64,000 nucleotides of DNA from Actinomycetes bacterium (GTDB lineage Bacteria; Actinomycetota; Thermoleophilia; BMS3ABIN01), in NCBI GenBank assembly GCA_021791195.1, contig JAJYXB010000008.1, positions 158,662 through 222,661 of the forward strand, given 5' to 3'. Position 1 is the stretch's first letter, and every line of letters begins with the position of its first letter. Below, in pieces: positions 43,495 through 53,721 of the stretch. The position numbers and the translations under genes were made by a program. Under the pieces are notes generated by a model. That model had not been told where the DNA came from and did not search any database. It saw only the letters and a program-made list of their open reading frames with translations.

Positions 43495-46284
43495 ATGGCG
43501 CGCATCTTCGTCGGCAACCAGGATTACGAGATCGAGGAGGGCCAGAACCTGCTGGCTGCGTGCCTGTCGCTCGGTTTTGACCTGCCTTATTTTTGCTGGC
43601 ATCCGGCGATGCATTCCGTCGGCGCCTGCCGCCAGTGCGCCGTCAAGCAGTTCCGCGACGAACACGACCGGCGCGGCCGGATCGTGATGGCCTGCATGAC
43701 ACCGGTGAGCGACGGTCTGCGCATCTCGATCGAGGACCGCGAAGCGCGTGCTTTTCGCGCCGGCGTCATCGAGTGGATGATGCTCAGCCATCCCCATGAC
43801 TGCCCCGTCTGCGACGAGGGCGGCGAATGCCACCTGCAGGACATGACCGTGATGACCGGCCACACCCGCCGCCGGTACCGTGGCACGAAAAGGACATTCC
43901 GCAATCAGGATCTGGGCCCGTTCATCAACCACGAGATGAACCGCTGCATCCAGTGTTACCGTTGCGTGCGCTTTTACCGCGACTATGCCGGCGGCAGCGA
44001 TCTGGAGGCCTTTTCCCTGCGCGACCAGGTGTATTTCGGCCGGCACGAAAGCGGCGTGCTGCAAAGCGGGTTCAGCGGCAATCTGGTGGAGATCTGTCCC
44101 ACGGGCGTTTTCACCGACAAGAGCCAGAAGCGGCATTACACCCGCCCCTGGGACCTGCAGACGGCGCCTTCGGTCTGCGTCCACTGCGGCCTGGGCTGCA
44201 ACACCATCCCCGGGGAGCGCTACGGCTCGCTCCGGCGCATCCGCAACCGGTTCAACAGCGAGGTCAACGGCTATTTCCTCTGCGACCGCGGCCGCTATGG
44301 CTACGAGTTCGTTAACAGCAGCCATCGCCTGCGGCAGCCGCTGGTGCGGGCATCGCGCGAGGACTCCGCCACACCGCTCTCAGCCGCAGAGGCGCTTGAG
44401 CGCGTGCGGTCGGCGCTGGCGGCCGGCAACGGCGTGGCCGGCATCGGTTCGCCGCGCGCTTCGCTGGAAGCCAACTACGCCCTGCGCCGGCTGGCCGGAC
44501 CGGAAAGATTCGCGTCCGGGATGTCGGACGCCGACCTGCGCCTGGGCAGCGTCATTTTGGAGATCGTGCGATCGGGCGCGGGCCGCCCGGTTTCACTGGC
44601 TGAAGTGCGCCAGGCCGACGCCGTGCTGGTGCTGGGGGAGAACCCCGGCGACTACGCACCGCTGCTGGAGCTGGCGCTGCGGCAGTCGGTGCGCCAGCAG
44701 CCGCTGCGCGACCTGCAGGGCAGCGTCCCTGAATGGGACGACGCCACCGTGCGCGAGGCCGTCCAGGGGCAGCTGGGACCGCTGTACCTCGCGACGCCGG
44801 CGGCAACCCGTCTGGACCAGGCCGCCACCGCGGTCTTCCGCGCCGCCCCGGATGAGATCGCCCGCCTCGGGTTTGCCGTCGCCTCGAAGCTGAGCAGCCG
44901 CGCGCCCGCCCCGGACGGCATAGACAGCGGGACGGACGCGCTGGCCGCCGGGATCGCCGCGGCTCTCTCGCAGGCAAGGCAGCCCCTGGTGGTATCGGGA
45001 GCCGGTCTGGGCAACGTGGCGCTGCCCCGGGCGGCTGCCAATGTCGTCCGGGCCCTGAGGGAGAAAGTCCCGGCCGCCGGCCTCTGCCTTACCCTGCCGG
45101 AGGCCAACAGCATGGGCGCCGCGCTGATGGGAGGCCGCAGCCTGGCCGCCGTCGCCGCCGCGATCGAGAGCGGCGAAGCCGATACCCTGATCGTGCTGGA
45201 GAACGACCTTTTCCGCCGCGCCGATCCGTTGCTGGTGGAGCGGCTGTTTACGGCCAGACAGGTGATCGTGCTGGACTGCCTGACCAGCCGGACAGCGGCC
45301 CGCGCCGACATCGTCCTGCCGGCCGCGGCTTTCGCCGAAAGCGACGGCACTCTGGTAAGCAGCGAGGGCCGGGCGCAGCGCTTCTTCAAGACGATGCCGC
45401 CCGCCGGCGACGTGCGCGCCAGCTGGCGCTGGCTCGGCGCCATGGCCGAGGCCCTGGGCGCTACACCAGCCTGGCAGGCGCTTGATGACGTCATCCGCGA
45501 GCTGGCGGCGGAGCTGCCGGTTTTCGCGGACATCCGGGAGGCGGCGCCGGACGCGGGATTCCGTATCACCGGCCAGAAGGTGGCCCGCCAGCCGCACAGG
45601 TACAGCGGCCGCACCTCCATGAACGCCGACCTGGACGTGCGGGAGGCCCAGCCGCCGGCCGATCCCGACAGTCCGCTGTCCTTTTCGATGGAAGGCTTCC
45701 AGGGGCAGCCGCCGGGCGCGCTGATCCCACGCTACCGGTCGCCGGGATGGAACTCCGTCCAGGCGCTGAACAAGTTCCAGCAGGAGGCAGGCGGACCGCT
45801 GCGCGGCGGCGATCCGGGCCGGCGGCTGATCGAACCGCAGCCGGGGGAACAACCGGAACGTCTCGAACAGGAGGAGCATGAGCCTGGGCAGGAACAGGAG
45901 GGGCAGGAGGGGCAGGAACAGCCACAGTTCAAGCGTCCGGAATATTTCCCTGACATACCGGAGCCGTTTGTCCCCCGCGCCGGGGAATGGCTGCTGGTGC
46001 CGCTCTACCATATTTTCGGCTCGGAAGAGATGAGCGCCGTGGCGCCGGCGGTCCGGCAGCTGGCGCCGGCGGCTTACGTGGCGCTCTCCCCGGGCGACGC
46101 CGCCGCACTCGGGGCGCCTCCCGGCAGCACCGCGGAGCTGATCGTCGCCGGCGGCACGCTGCACCTGCCGGTGCGGCTGCTGGACTCCCTGCCGGCAGGG
46201 GTCGCCGGAGTGCCGGTTTGTCTGCCGGGCCTTGAGGGCATCGTTGAGCCAGGAAGCTTCGCCAGGATCAGGAGCCATGCATAG
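43495..46284 (+). CDS. nuoG: NADH-quinone oxidoreductase subunit G
   Basis: A 929-residue iron-sulfur subunit of the peripheral arm. The N-terminal ferredoxin domain has [18 protein letters not shown]; then [33 protein letters not shown], and a 4Fe-4S motif [10 protein letters not shown] leading into the molybdopterin-oxidoreductase-like domain, where the cofactor site is lost as in other NuoG. A Glu/Gln-rich low-complexity linker lies at about residues 775-810. It begins 40 bases after nuoF. Confidence 0.95.
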   Translation: MARIFVGNQDYEIEEGQNLLAACLSLGFDLPYFCWHPAMHSVGACRQCAVKQFRDEHDRRGRIVMACMTPVSDGLRISIEDREARAFRAGVIEWMMLSHPHDCPVCDEGGECHLQDMTVMTGHTRRRYRGTKRTFRNQDLGPFINHEMNRCIQCYRCVRFYRDYAGGSDLEAFSLRDQVYFGRHESGVLQSGFSGNLVEICPTGVFTDKSQKRHYTRPWDLQTAPSVCVHCGLGCNTIPGERYGSLRRIRNRFNSEVNGYFLCDRGRYGYEFVNSSHRLRQPLVRASREDSATPLSAAEALERVRSALAAGNGVAGIGSPRASLEANYALRRLAGPERFASGMSDADLRLGSVILEIVRSGAGRPVSLAEVRQADAVLVLGENPGDYAPLLELALRQSVRQQPLRDLQGSVPEWDDATVREAVQGQLGPLYLATPAATRLDQAATAVFRAAPDEIARLGFAVASKLSSRAPAPDGIDSGTDALAAGIAAALSQARQPLVVSGAGLGNVALPRAAANVVRALREKVPAAGLCLTLPEANSMGAALMGGRSLAAVAAAIESGEADTLIVLENDLFRRADPLLVERLFTARQVIVLDCLTSRTAARADIVLPAAAFAESDGTLVSSEGRAQRFFKTMPPAGDVRASWRWLGAMAEALGATPAWQALDDVIRELAAELPVFADIREAAPDAGFRITGQKVARQPHRYSGRTSMNADLDVREAQPPADPDSPLSFSMEGFQGQPPGALIPRYRSPGWNSVQALNKFQQEAGGPLRGGDPGRRLIEPQPGEQPERLEQEEHEPGQEQEGQEGQEQPQFKRPEYFPDIPEPFVPRAGEWLLVPLYHIFGSEEMSAVAPAVRQLAPAAYVALSPGDAAALGAPPGSTAELIVAGGTLHLPVRLLDSLPAGVAGVPVCLPGLEGIVEPGSFARIRSHA

Positions 46285-47230
46285 CGCCCCCGCATCGCTC
46301 GCCATCGTCTTCGGCGTCATCATCGTCGCCCTGTCGATCGCATCCGGCCTCATCTGGCTGGAGCGGCGGCTGCTGGCGGTCTGGCAGGACCGCTACGGCC
46401 CCAACCGCGTCGGCCCCTTCGGCCTGCTGCAGGTGCTGGCCGACATGATCAAGATCATCACCAAGGAAGACTGGGTGCCGCCCTTCGCGGACGCCGCCGT
46501 GTTCGTGCTGGCGCCGGTGGCGATCCTGGTGCCGGTGCTGCTGACCTTCGCCGTAATCACCTACGCGCCCGGGATCGCCGTGGCCGACCTCAACATCGGG
46601 CTGCTGTTCTTCCTGGCGATGTCATCGCTCACCGTCTACGGCGTGGTGCTGGCGGGCTGGGCGTCGGACAGCAAATATTCGCTGCTGGGCAGTATGCGGG
46701 CGGCGGCGCAGATGCTCAGTTACGAGGTGTTCATGAGCCTGTCGCTGATGGGAGTGGTGATGCTGGCCGGCTCCTTCGACCTCAAGACGATCGTTGATTC
46801 ACAGAAAGATTTGTGGTATATCGTGCCCCAGCTGCCCGGGATGCTGATCTTCCTGATGGCGGGCATCGCCGAGACGCGGCGGCTGCCGTTCGATCTGCCC
46901 GAAGCGGAGGGAGAGCTGGTGGCCGGCTTCCACTCCGAATATTCCGGGATGAAATTCGCCCTCTTCTTCGTGGAGGAATACCTGGGCATCACGCTGATCT
47001 CCATCCTGATCGCGGTGCTCTTCCTCGGGGGATGGCAGGGGCCGCTGCTGCCGCCGCTGCTCTGGCTGGCGCTCAAGACCCTTCTGTTCATCTGCTTCTT
47101 CATCCTGCTCAGGGCCACCTTCCCCCGGCCGCGCTACGACCAGCTGATGTCGTTCGGCTGGAAGGTGATGCTGCCGCTATCGCTGCTCAACCTGGTGATC
47201 ACGGGAGGAATCGTGCTTGCGACAAGGTAG
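46277..47230 (+). CDS. nuoH: NADH-quinone oxidoreductase subunit H
   Basis: The quinone-binding membrane subunit, about 317 residues. The start ATG 46277 follows AGGAG and overlaps the nuoG stop. Signatures: [57 protein letters not shown] segment and the C-terminal [15 protein letters not shown]. Confidence 0.96.
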   Translation: MHSAPASLAIVFGVIIVALSIASGLIWLERRLLAVWQDRYGPNRVGPFGLLQVLADMIKIITKEDWVPPFADAAVFVLAPVAILVPVLLTFAVITYAPGIAVADLNIGLLFFLAMSSLTVYGVVLAGWASDSKYSLLGSMRAAAQMLSYEVFMSLSLMGVVMLAGSFDLKTIVDSQKDLWYIVPQLPGMLIFLMAGIAETRRLPFDLPEAEGELVAGFHSEYSGMKFALFFVEEYLGITLISILIAVLFLGGWQGPLLPPLLWLALKTLLFICFFILLRATFPRPRYDQLMSFGWKVMLPLSLLNLVITGGIVLATR

Positions 47231-47242
47231 AAGGACACCTGA

Positions 47243-47758
47243 ATGATCAGTCTCCTGAAGAGCATGTGGCAGGTGTTCGCGCACTCGTTGCGCCGGCCGG
47301 TCACGGTCCAGTATCCCGAGCAGGCCAGCTATCTGCCGCCGCGGTGGCGCGGCCGCATCATCCTCTCGCTCGACCCGGACGGCAAGGAGCGCTGCGTCGC
47401 CTGCTACCTGTGCGCCGCCGTCTGCCCGGTGGACTGCATCTCCCTGCAGGCGACAGAAGACGGGCATGGCCGCCGCTATCCGGCTTTTTTCCGCATCAAT
47501 TTTTCCCGCTGTATCTTCTGCGGTTTCTGCGAGGAAGCCTGCCCCACCGGCGCCATCCAGCTGACCCCGGATTTCGAGATGTGCGAGTATGACCGGCAGA
47601 ATCTGGTCTACGAGAAAGAGGACCTGCTGATCAGCGGTCCCGGGAAATACCACGATTATGATTTTTATAAAGTCGCCGGCCTCGCCGTCGGCGGCAAGGA
47701 CAAGGGGGAGGCGGAGCGGGAAGAAACCCCCGCCGATCCCTGGGGGCTAATGCCATGA
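47243..47758 (+). CDS. nuoI: NADH-quinone oxidoreductase subunit I
   Basis: The 23-kDa subunit with clusters N6a/N6b, 171 residues. Two 4Fe-4S motifs: [16 protein letters not shown] and [20 protein letters not shown] before the ATG; it follows nuoH by 12 bases. Confidence 0.96.
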   Translation: MISLLKSMWQVFAHSLRRPVTVQYPEQASYLPPRWRGRIILSLDPDGKERCVACYLCAAVCPVDCISLQATEDGHGRRYPAFFRINFSRCIFCGFCEEACPTGAIQLTPDFEMCEYDRQNLVYEKEDLLISGPGKYHDYDFYKVAGLAVGGKDKGEAEREETPADPWGLMP

Positions 47759-47777
47759 GCGGCGCTGGAGGTTGACC

Positions 47778-48371
47778 TTGCAGATTACTTTTTACATATC
47801 AGCGGCGGTCGCCGTGGTGGCGACGCTGGCGGTGATCACGCGTTACAACGCCGTGCACGCGTTGCTCTACCTGATCGTCTCGCTGCTGGCGGTGGCGCTG
47901 ATCTTTTTCATCCTCGGCGCTCCCTTCATCGCCGCGCTGGAGGCGATCATCTACGCCGGCGCCATCATGGTGCTGTTCATCTTCGTGATCATGATCCTCA
48001 ACCTCGGCCCCCAGGCGGTGCGGCAGGAGCGCGCCTGGCTGAAACCACAGATGTGGCTGGGGCCGGCGGCGCTGGCGCTCGTCCTGATGGGCGAGCTGGT
48101 CTACCTGCTGTTCAGCGGTGGCCAGAGCGGCCAGAGCGGAGCGCCGGTGGGCGCCCGCGAGGTCGGCATCGCCCTGTTCGGGCCTTATCTTATCGGCGTG
48201 GAGCTGGCTTCGCTGCTGCTGCTGGCTGGGCTCGTGGGCGCGTACCACCTCGGCCGCCGCGGCGACGCCGCCGTGGTGGTCGAGCTGGAAGAGGCCGCGG
48301 CCCGCGACGCCGAAGCTCCCGCCGTCTCCGCACTATCCGCGGGGCAGACCGAAGGCGGCGACGCCCGATGA
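47778..48371 (+). CDS. nuoJ: NADH-quinone oxidoreductase subunit J
   Basis: Membrane subunit with five predicted helices, about 197 residues. TTG 47778 is favoured over TTG 47772 because GGAGG is then 6 bases away. The conserved helix ALEAIIYAGAIMVLFIFVIMIL, with the pi-bulge region of NuoJ, is present. It overlaps nuoK by ATGA. Confidence 0.94.
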   Translation: MQITFYISAAVAVVATLAVITRYNAVHALLYLIVSLLAVALIFFILGAPFIAALEAIIYAGAIMVLFIFVIMILNLGPQAVRQERAWLKPQMWLGPAALALVLMGELVYLLFSGGQSGQSGAPVGAREVGIALFGPYLIGVELASLLLLAGLVGAYHLGRRGDAAVVVELEEAAARDAEAPAVSALSAGQTEGGDAR

Positions 48372-48676
48372 CGCCGATTCCGATGGATCAGGGATTGCTG
48401 CTGGCGGCGGCGCTGTTTTTTGTCGGACTGGCGGGCGTGCTCGCGCGCCGCAACGTCATCTTCATCCTGCTGTCGATCGAGATCATGGTCAACGCCGCCG
48501 GCCTGGCGTTCGTGGTCGCCGGTTCGCGCTGGCAGCAGCCAGACGGCCAGCTGATGTTCATCTTCATCCTCACCATGGCGGCGGTCGAGGTTTCGCTGGG
48601 CCTGGCGCTGGTGCTCAGGCTTTATCACAATTTCCGGTCGCTGGACGTCGACCGCGTCAGCAACCTGAAAGGATGA
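48368..48676 (+). CDS. nuoK: NADH-quinone oxidoreductase subunit K
   Basis: A 102-residue membrane subunit, MrpC-like, with three helices. The conserved glutamates are in LLSIEIMVNAAG and MAAVEVSLGLALVL. Start ATG 48368 by overlap with nuoJ; the frame is open further upstream, but that part is antiporter-free shadow sequence of nuoJ. Confidence 0.95.
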   Translation: MTPIPMDQGLLLAAALFFVGLAGVLARRNVIFILLSIEIMVNAAGLAFVVAGSRWQQPDGQLMFIFILTMAAVEVSLGLALVLRLYHNFRSLDVDRVSNLKG

Positions 48677-48761
48677 GACGGGAAGAGAGAATGCCTGCTT
48701 CGTTGACAACTGGCAGTCACGCAAGCTTGCTGCGGGCCGGGGATGAGCAGGGACGGACGGC

Positions 48762-50642
48762 GTGCTGAGCCTGCTGTTCCTCATCCCGCTCCTGCCGTTT
48801 GCCGGCTTCGCGGCGCTGACGCTGGCGGGCCGCTGGCTGGGCAGGCGCGGGGCCACCGCCGTGGGCGCCGGCTCGGTCGGCCTGGCGGCGCTGCTGGCGC
48901 TGGCCCTGGGGCTGGATTTCCTGCTGGCGCCGCCCGCGGGCCATGCCTACTCGCAGACGCTATGGACCTGGATGCGGGTCGGCAGCTTCGCGCCCGGCAT
49001 CGCATTTTACCTGGACGCCCTGTCGCTGGTAATGATCCTGGTGATCACGGTTGTCAGTTTTCTGATCCATATTTATTCCACCGGCTTCATGGCCGGCGAC
49101 GACGGCTACCGGCGCTTCTTCGCCTACATGAACCTCTTCGTCGGCTCGATGCTGACGCTGGTGCTGGCCGATAACCTGCTGCTCCTCTACCTGGGCTGGG
49201 AAGGCGTCGGCCTGTGCAGCTACCTGCTGATCGGCTTCTGGTACCGCGACCCCGCCAACGGCCGCGCGGCGCGCAAGGCGTTCATCGTTACTCGCGCCGG
49301 CGACACAGCGATGGCCATCGCCCTGTTCCTCCTGTTCACCAGCCTGGGCACGCTCCGGATCCAGGATCTGCTCGGCCTGGCAGCGACGCGCTGGCAGCCC
49401 GGCTCGGGCATCGCCGTGGCGGCGGCGCTGCTGCTCCTGGGCGGCGCGGTCGGCAAGTCGGCGCAGTTGCCGCTGCAGACCTGGCTGCCGGATGCGATGG
49501 CCGGCCCGACGCCGGTCAGCGCCCTGATCCACGCGGCGACGATGGTCACCGCCGGCGTCTACCTCATCGCCCGCACCAACACGCTGTTTATCCTGGCGCC
49601 GGACGTCCGCCTGCTGGTGGCGATCATCGGCGCGGCGACGCTGCTGCTGGCCGGCTTCAGCGCCCTGACCCAGCGCGACATCAAGCGGGTGCTCGCCTAT
49701 TCGACCATGAGCCAGGTCGGCTACATGTTCCTGGCGCTGGGCGTGGGCGCCTGGTCGGCGGCCATCTTCCATTTCATGACCCACGCCTTCTTCAAGGCGC
49801 TGCTGTTCCTGGGCGCGGGCGTGGTGATCCAGGGGCTGGAGGAAGAACATGACATGTTCCGCATGGGCGGCCTGCGGCGGCAACTGCCGCTTGTCTTCTG
49901 GACCTTCCTTATCGGCGCCGCCTCGCTGGCGGCGCTGCCGCTGGTGACGGCCGGCTTTTACAGCAAGGACCTGATCCTGTGGGATGCCTGGTCATCGCCG
50001 GACGGCAGCCCCTGGCTGTGGGCCGCCGGGCTCGCCGGCGCGTTTTTGACATCTGTGTATACTTTTCGCATGGTCTTCCTTGCCTTTTTCGGCCGGCCGC
50101 GGGGCGCCGCAGTCAGCCGCCGGCCGGGACGGAGCATGCAGGCGCCGCTGCTGGTGCTGGCCGTCCTGTCGCTCGTCGGCGGCTTCGTGGAAGCGCCGAA
50201 GCTGCCGCTGCTGTCCGACTACCTGAGCCATGCGCTGCCGGCGCTGCCGGCCGGGGGAAGCGCCGCCCTGGAGCTGGCCCTCGAACTGATCGCGATCGCC
50301 GCCAGCCTGGCCGGAGTCTATCTGGCCTATCACCTGTTCCTGCGCCGGCCAGAGCAGGCAAAGGCACTGGCAGAGACTTCCGCCGGCCGGCTGCTGCACC
50401 GCTGGTGGTTCGCCGGCTGGGGCTTTGACTGGCTGTATGAGCACGCGCTGGTCCTCCCCTACGCCGGCCTCGCGCGCGCCGGCCGCAGCGACCTGTTCGA
50501 CCTGGCCGTGACCGGCATCGCCCGGCTGGCGGCAGGCACGGGCCGGCTGCTCAGCCGCACGCAGACTGGCCGCACCCGCTGGTATGCGGCCGGCATCGCC
50601 GCCGGCGCTATCATCATCCTGGCACTGATGGTGACCTCATGA
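48762..50642 (+). CDS. nuoL: NADH-quinone oxidoreductase subunit L
   Basis: The largest antiporter-like subunit, 626 residues from a GTG start. Key parts: LLLYLGWEGVGLCSYLLIGFW (Glu of TM5), GGAVGKSAQLPLQTWLPDAM (Lys of TM7), PTPVSALIHAATMVTAGVYL and a long C-terminal lateral helix. Overlaps nuoM by ATGA. Confidence 0.96.
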   Translation: MLSLLFLIPLLPFAGFAALTLAGRWLGRRGATAVGAGSVGLAALLALALGLDFLLAPPAGHAYSQTLWTWMRVGSFAPGIAFYLDALSLVMILVITVVSFLIHIYSTGFMAGDDGYRRFFAYMNLFVGSMLTLVLADNLLLLYLGWEGVGLCSYLLIGFWYRDPANGRAARKAFIVTRAGDTAMAIALFLLFTSLGTLRIQDLLGLAATRWQPGSGIAVAAALLLLGGAVGKSAQLPLQTWLPDAMAGPTPVSALIHAATMVTAGVYLIARTNTLFILAPDVRLLVAIIGAATLLLAGFSALTQRDIKRVLAYSTMSQVGYMFLALGVGAWSAAIFHFMTHAFFKALLFLGAGVVIQGLEEEHDMFRMGGLRRQLPLVFWTFLIGAASLAALPLVTAGFYSKDLILWDAWSSPDGSPWLWAAGLAGAFLTSVYTFRMVFLAFFGRPRGAAVSRRPGRSMQAPLLVLAVLSLVGGFVEAPKLPLLSDYLSHALPALPAGGSAALELALELIAIAASLAGVYLAYHLFLRRPEQAKALAETSAGRLLHRWWFAGWGFDWLYEHALVLPYAGLARAGRSDLFDLAVTGIARLAAGTGRLLSRTQTGRTRWYAAGIAAGAIIILALMVTS

Positions 50643-52234
50643 TCCTCATCTCTCTCATCGCCTGGCTGCTGGCGGGCGGCCTGCTGGCCTGGTACTCGGG
50701 CCGCTGGGGCGGCAACTGGCCGCGCTGGATCTCGCTGATTACGCTGGTGGTGCATCTTGCCATGCTGGCAGGCCTGTGGGCGGGCTACGCCGGCAAGGCG
50801 AACCTGTCGCAGCCGGCCAGCTGGCTGGCCGAGACCGACCTCCCCTGGATCCCGGCGCTGGGCATCAGGTTCCACCTGGCGCTGGACGGCCTCAGCCTGC
50901 TGCTGATCGTGCTGACCAACTTCCTCGGCATCGTCGCGGTGGCCGCCTCCTGGCAGGGCATCCGCTACCGGCTGGGGTTCTTCCATTTCAACCTGCTCTG
51001 GATCCTGGCGGCGATCGTGGGCGTGTTCCTGGCCGCGGACCTGTTCCTGTTCTACTTTTTCTGGGAGCTGATGCTGGTGCCGCTGTATTTCCTCATCGGC
51101 ATCTGGGGCCATGAGAACCGGATCTACGCAACGCTGAAATTCTTCATCTTCACCCAGGCCAGCAGCCTGGTGATGCTGGCGGCGATCCTCGGGCTTTACG
51201 TGATCCATGGCCGCGGCACCGGCGTCTATACCTTTGATTATTCCGCGCTGCTGGGCACCCAGCTGTCATCCTTTACCGGGACGATGCTGATGCTGGGATT
51301 TTTCGTGGCCTTCGCCGTGAAGCTGCCGGTGGTGCCGCTGCACACCTGGCTGCCCGACGCGCACACCGAGGCGCCGACGGCGGGCAGCGTCGACCTGGCC
51401 GGCCTGGTGCTGAAGGTGGGCGCTTACGGCATGCTGCGCTTCCTGGTGCCGCTGTTCCCCCGGGCGGCGGCGGCGTTTGCCCCGGTGGCGATGACTCTGG
51501 CGGTGGCCGGCATCATCTACGGCGCGGTGCTGGCGTTCTCGCAGCGCGACCTGAAGCGGATGATCGCCTACACCAGTATCAGCCACATGGGCTTCGTCCT
51601 GCTGGGCATCTTCGCCTGGAACCAGCTGGCGCTGGAGGGGGCGGTCATCGTCATGCTCGCCCATGGCATCAGCACCGGCGCGCTGTTCGTGCTGGTGGGC
51701 GACCTCCAGGACCGCATGCACACGCGTGATTTGGACCGGATGGGAGGTTTGTGGTCAATCGTGCCCCGCCTGGGCGGCGTCGGCATGCTGTTCGCGCTGG
51801 CCTCGCTGGGGCTGCCGGGGCTGGGCAATTTCGTGGGCGAGTTCCTGGTGCTGCTGGGAGCCTGGCAGGTGAACATCCCGCTGACAGTGCTGGCTTCGCT
51901 GGGCTTCATCTTCTCCACCGTCTACTCCCTGTGGCTGGTGCAGCGGGCATTCCACGGCGAGAACACCAATCGCTGGCGGCTGCCCGACTACAACCGGCGC
52001 GAGACCGGCATCATGGCGGCGATGATCGCCGCCATCGTCGCCCTCGGCCTCTATCCCCAGCCGGTGATCGACACCGCCAGCGGCGCCCTGCAGACGCTGC
52101 GCGGCCTGGCGCCCGGATATCACCAGACGCAGGGCAGCCCTGGCGCCGCTGCCGCCGTTCAGGACGGCAAGGACGCGGGCCTGCCGGCGGGCATGGCATC
52201 CGGCGCCGCCCGGGACGACGGGAGCGGCGCATGA
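50639..52234 (+). CDS. nuoM: NADH-quinone oxidoreductase subunit M
   Basis: Antiporter-like subunit, 531 residues, 13-14 helices. FYFFWELMLVPLYFLIGIWG (Glu), FFVAFAVKLPVVPLHTWLPD (Lys) and AYTSISHMGFVLLGI are typical. The C-terminal 45 residues are polar and Ala/Gly-rich, longer than usual. Overlaps nuoN by ATGA. Confidence 0.96.
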   Translation: MILISLIAWLLAGGLLAWYSGRWGGNWPRWISLITLVVHLAMLAGLWAGYAGKANLSQPASWLAETDLPWIPALGIRFHLALDGLSLLLIVLTNFLGIVAVAASWQGIRYRLGFFHFNLLWILAAIVGVFLAADLFLFYFFWELMLVPLYFLIGIWGHENRIYATLKFFIFTQASSLVMLAAILGLYVIHGRGTGVYTFDYSALLGTQLSSFTGTMLMLGFFVAFAVKLPVVPLHTWLPDAHTEAPTAGSVDLAGLVLKVGAYGMLRFLVPLFPRAAAAFAPVAMTLAVAGIIYGAVLAFSQRDLKRMIAYTSISHMGFVLLGIFAWNQLALEGAVIVMLAHGISTGALFVLVGDLQDRMHTRDLDRMGGLWSIVPRLGGVGMLFALASLGLPGLGNFVGEFLVLLGAWQVNIPLTVLASLGFIFSTVYSLWLVQRAFHGENTNRWRLPDYNRRETGIMAAMIAAIVALGLYPQPVIDTASGALQTLRGLAPGYHQTQGSPGAAAAVQDGKDAGLPAGMASGAARDDGSGA

Positions 52235-53676
52235 GTGGCCAGGATTTCATCTGCTTGCTGCCTCTGCTGCTGCCGGCGGCGGCAGCCGTCCTGATCATGC
52301 TGGAGATCTCCGTCTACCGCAGCCACGCGGCCGCCTGCATCCTGACGCTGGCAGGCATCGGCGCGGCAGCCGCTTCACTGCCGCTGGCGGCGGCCTACGG
52401 CCCGCGGCAGGTGACCTCGCTGCTGGTGATCGACGGCTTCGCCCTGTTCTATATCGGGATCATCCTGGCGGCCACCTTCATCGTCGCCATCCTCTCCTAT
52501 GCCTATCTGCGCCGGGTCCCCGGCCAGCGGGAGGAACTTTACCTGCTGCTGTTGCTGGCGGCGGTGGGAGCCGGAGTCATGGTCGCCAGCAGCCACTTCG
52601 CTTCGCTGTTCATGGGGCTGGAACTGCTCAGCTCCTGCCTGTTCGCCCTGATCGCCTATCCGCGCGGCCGCGATAACATCGAAGCCGGCTTCAAGTACCT
52701 GGTTCTGGCATCGGTGTCAACATCGTTCCTGCTTTTCGGCATGGCGCTGGTTTACGCGCAGCTGGGCACGATGGAGTTCACCCGCCTGGCAGCCGCGGGC
52801 GCAACCGGCGGCATCATTTATCAGGCCGGGCTGGGCCTGCTGATCATCGGCCTGGGCTTCAAGCTGGCGCTGGTGCCTTTCCACATGTGGACCCCGGATG
52901 TCTATCAGGGAGCGCCGGCGCCGGTCACGGCTTTCGTCGCCACCGTCTCCAAGGTGGGCGTCTTCGGCCTGCTGCTGCGCTTCTTCGGCCAGGTGGGGCT
53001 GCTGGGGCATGCGCACATGTTCTTCCTGCTGACGCTCATCGCCATCGCCTCGATGTTTGCCGGCAACCTGCTGGCGCTGCGGCAAAAGAACGTCAAGCGG
53101 CTGCTCGCCTATTCCTCCATCTCCCACCTGGGATACCTGCTGGTAGCGTTCCTGGCCGGCGGACCGCTGGGCACTACGGCGGCGACCTTTTACCTGGTGG
53201 CATACAGCGTCACCATCCTGGGCGCATTCGGCATCGTCGGCACGATACCGGCGCCGGGAGAGGCGGCGGGCGGGCGGGAGGCCGACGCCATCGACGACTA
53301 CCGGGGGCTGTTCTGGCGCCGTCCGTGGCTGGCGGGCGTGTTCGCGGCGACGCTGTTTTCGCTGGCCGGCATCCCCCTGACAGCCGGCTTCATCGGCAAG
53401 TTCTATCTGCTGGACGCCGGCGCCGGCTCGTCGCTGTGGCTGCTGACGCTGTCGCTGGTGGCCAGCAGCGGCATCGGCCTTTATTACTACCTGCGCCTGA
53501 TCACAGTCATGTACCTGCGGCCGGAGTCCGGGGCCGGTGAGGAAGCAGGCCGGCCGGCCGCCTATCCCTGGGCCGCCAGCCTGGTTTTGGCGGCACTGCT
53601 GATGGCAATCATCTGGCTGGGGGTTTATCCCGCCCCGTTGATCGACGCGATCAGGAGGACCGTCACGCTTCCCTGA
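52231..53676 (+). CDS. nuoN: NADH-quinone oxidoreductase subunit N
   Basis: The third antiporter-like subunit, 481 residues from ATG 52231. ELLSSCLFALIAYPRG (Glu), GLGFKLALVPFHMWTPDVY (Lys), LLAYSSISHLGYLL and FSLAGIPLTAGFIGKFYLL are seen. It ends the nuo block. It is only loosely similar to the partial nuoN at the window start (for example IPLTAGFIGKFYLL against IPPTAGFLAKFYLF), so the two are paralogues and not a recent duplication. Confidence 0.96.
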   Translation: MSGQDFICLLPLLLPAAAAVLIMLEISVYRSHAAACILTLAGIGAAAASLPLAAAYGPRQVTSLLVIDGFALFYIGIILAATFIVAILSYAYLRRVPGQREELYLLLLLAAVGAGVMVASSHFASLFMGLELLSSCLFALIAYPRGRDNIEAGFKYLVLASVSTSFLLFGMALVYAQLGTMEFTRLAAAGATGGIIYQAGLGLLIIGLGFKLALVPFHMWTPDVYQGAPAPVTAFVATVSKVGVFGLLLRFFGQVGLLGHAHMFFLLTLIAIASMFAGNLLALRQKNVKRLLAYSSISHLGYLLVAFLAGGPLGTTAATFYLVAYSVTILGAFGIVGTIPAPGEAAGGREADAIDDYRGLFWRRPWLAGVFAATLFSLAGIPLTAGFIGKFYLLDAGAGSSLWLLTLSLVASSGIGLYYYLRLITVMYLRPESGAGEEAGRPAAYPWAASLVLAALLMAIIWLGVYPAPLIDAIRRTVTLP

Positions 53677-53721
53677 TTAATATTGTGGGAAGATCGAGCA
53701 AACGATGATGAGGAAGTAAAA

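Noticed and set aside
48053..48367. Upstream extension of nuoK
   Set aside because: Arg/Gly-rich shadow of nuoJ; NuoK proteins are about 100 residues and start at 48368.
51751..52230. Long upstream extension of nuoN
   Set aside because: It overlaps nuoM in another frame; the real NuoN start with an ATGA overlap is at 52231.
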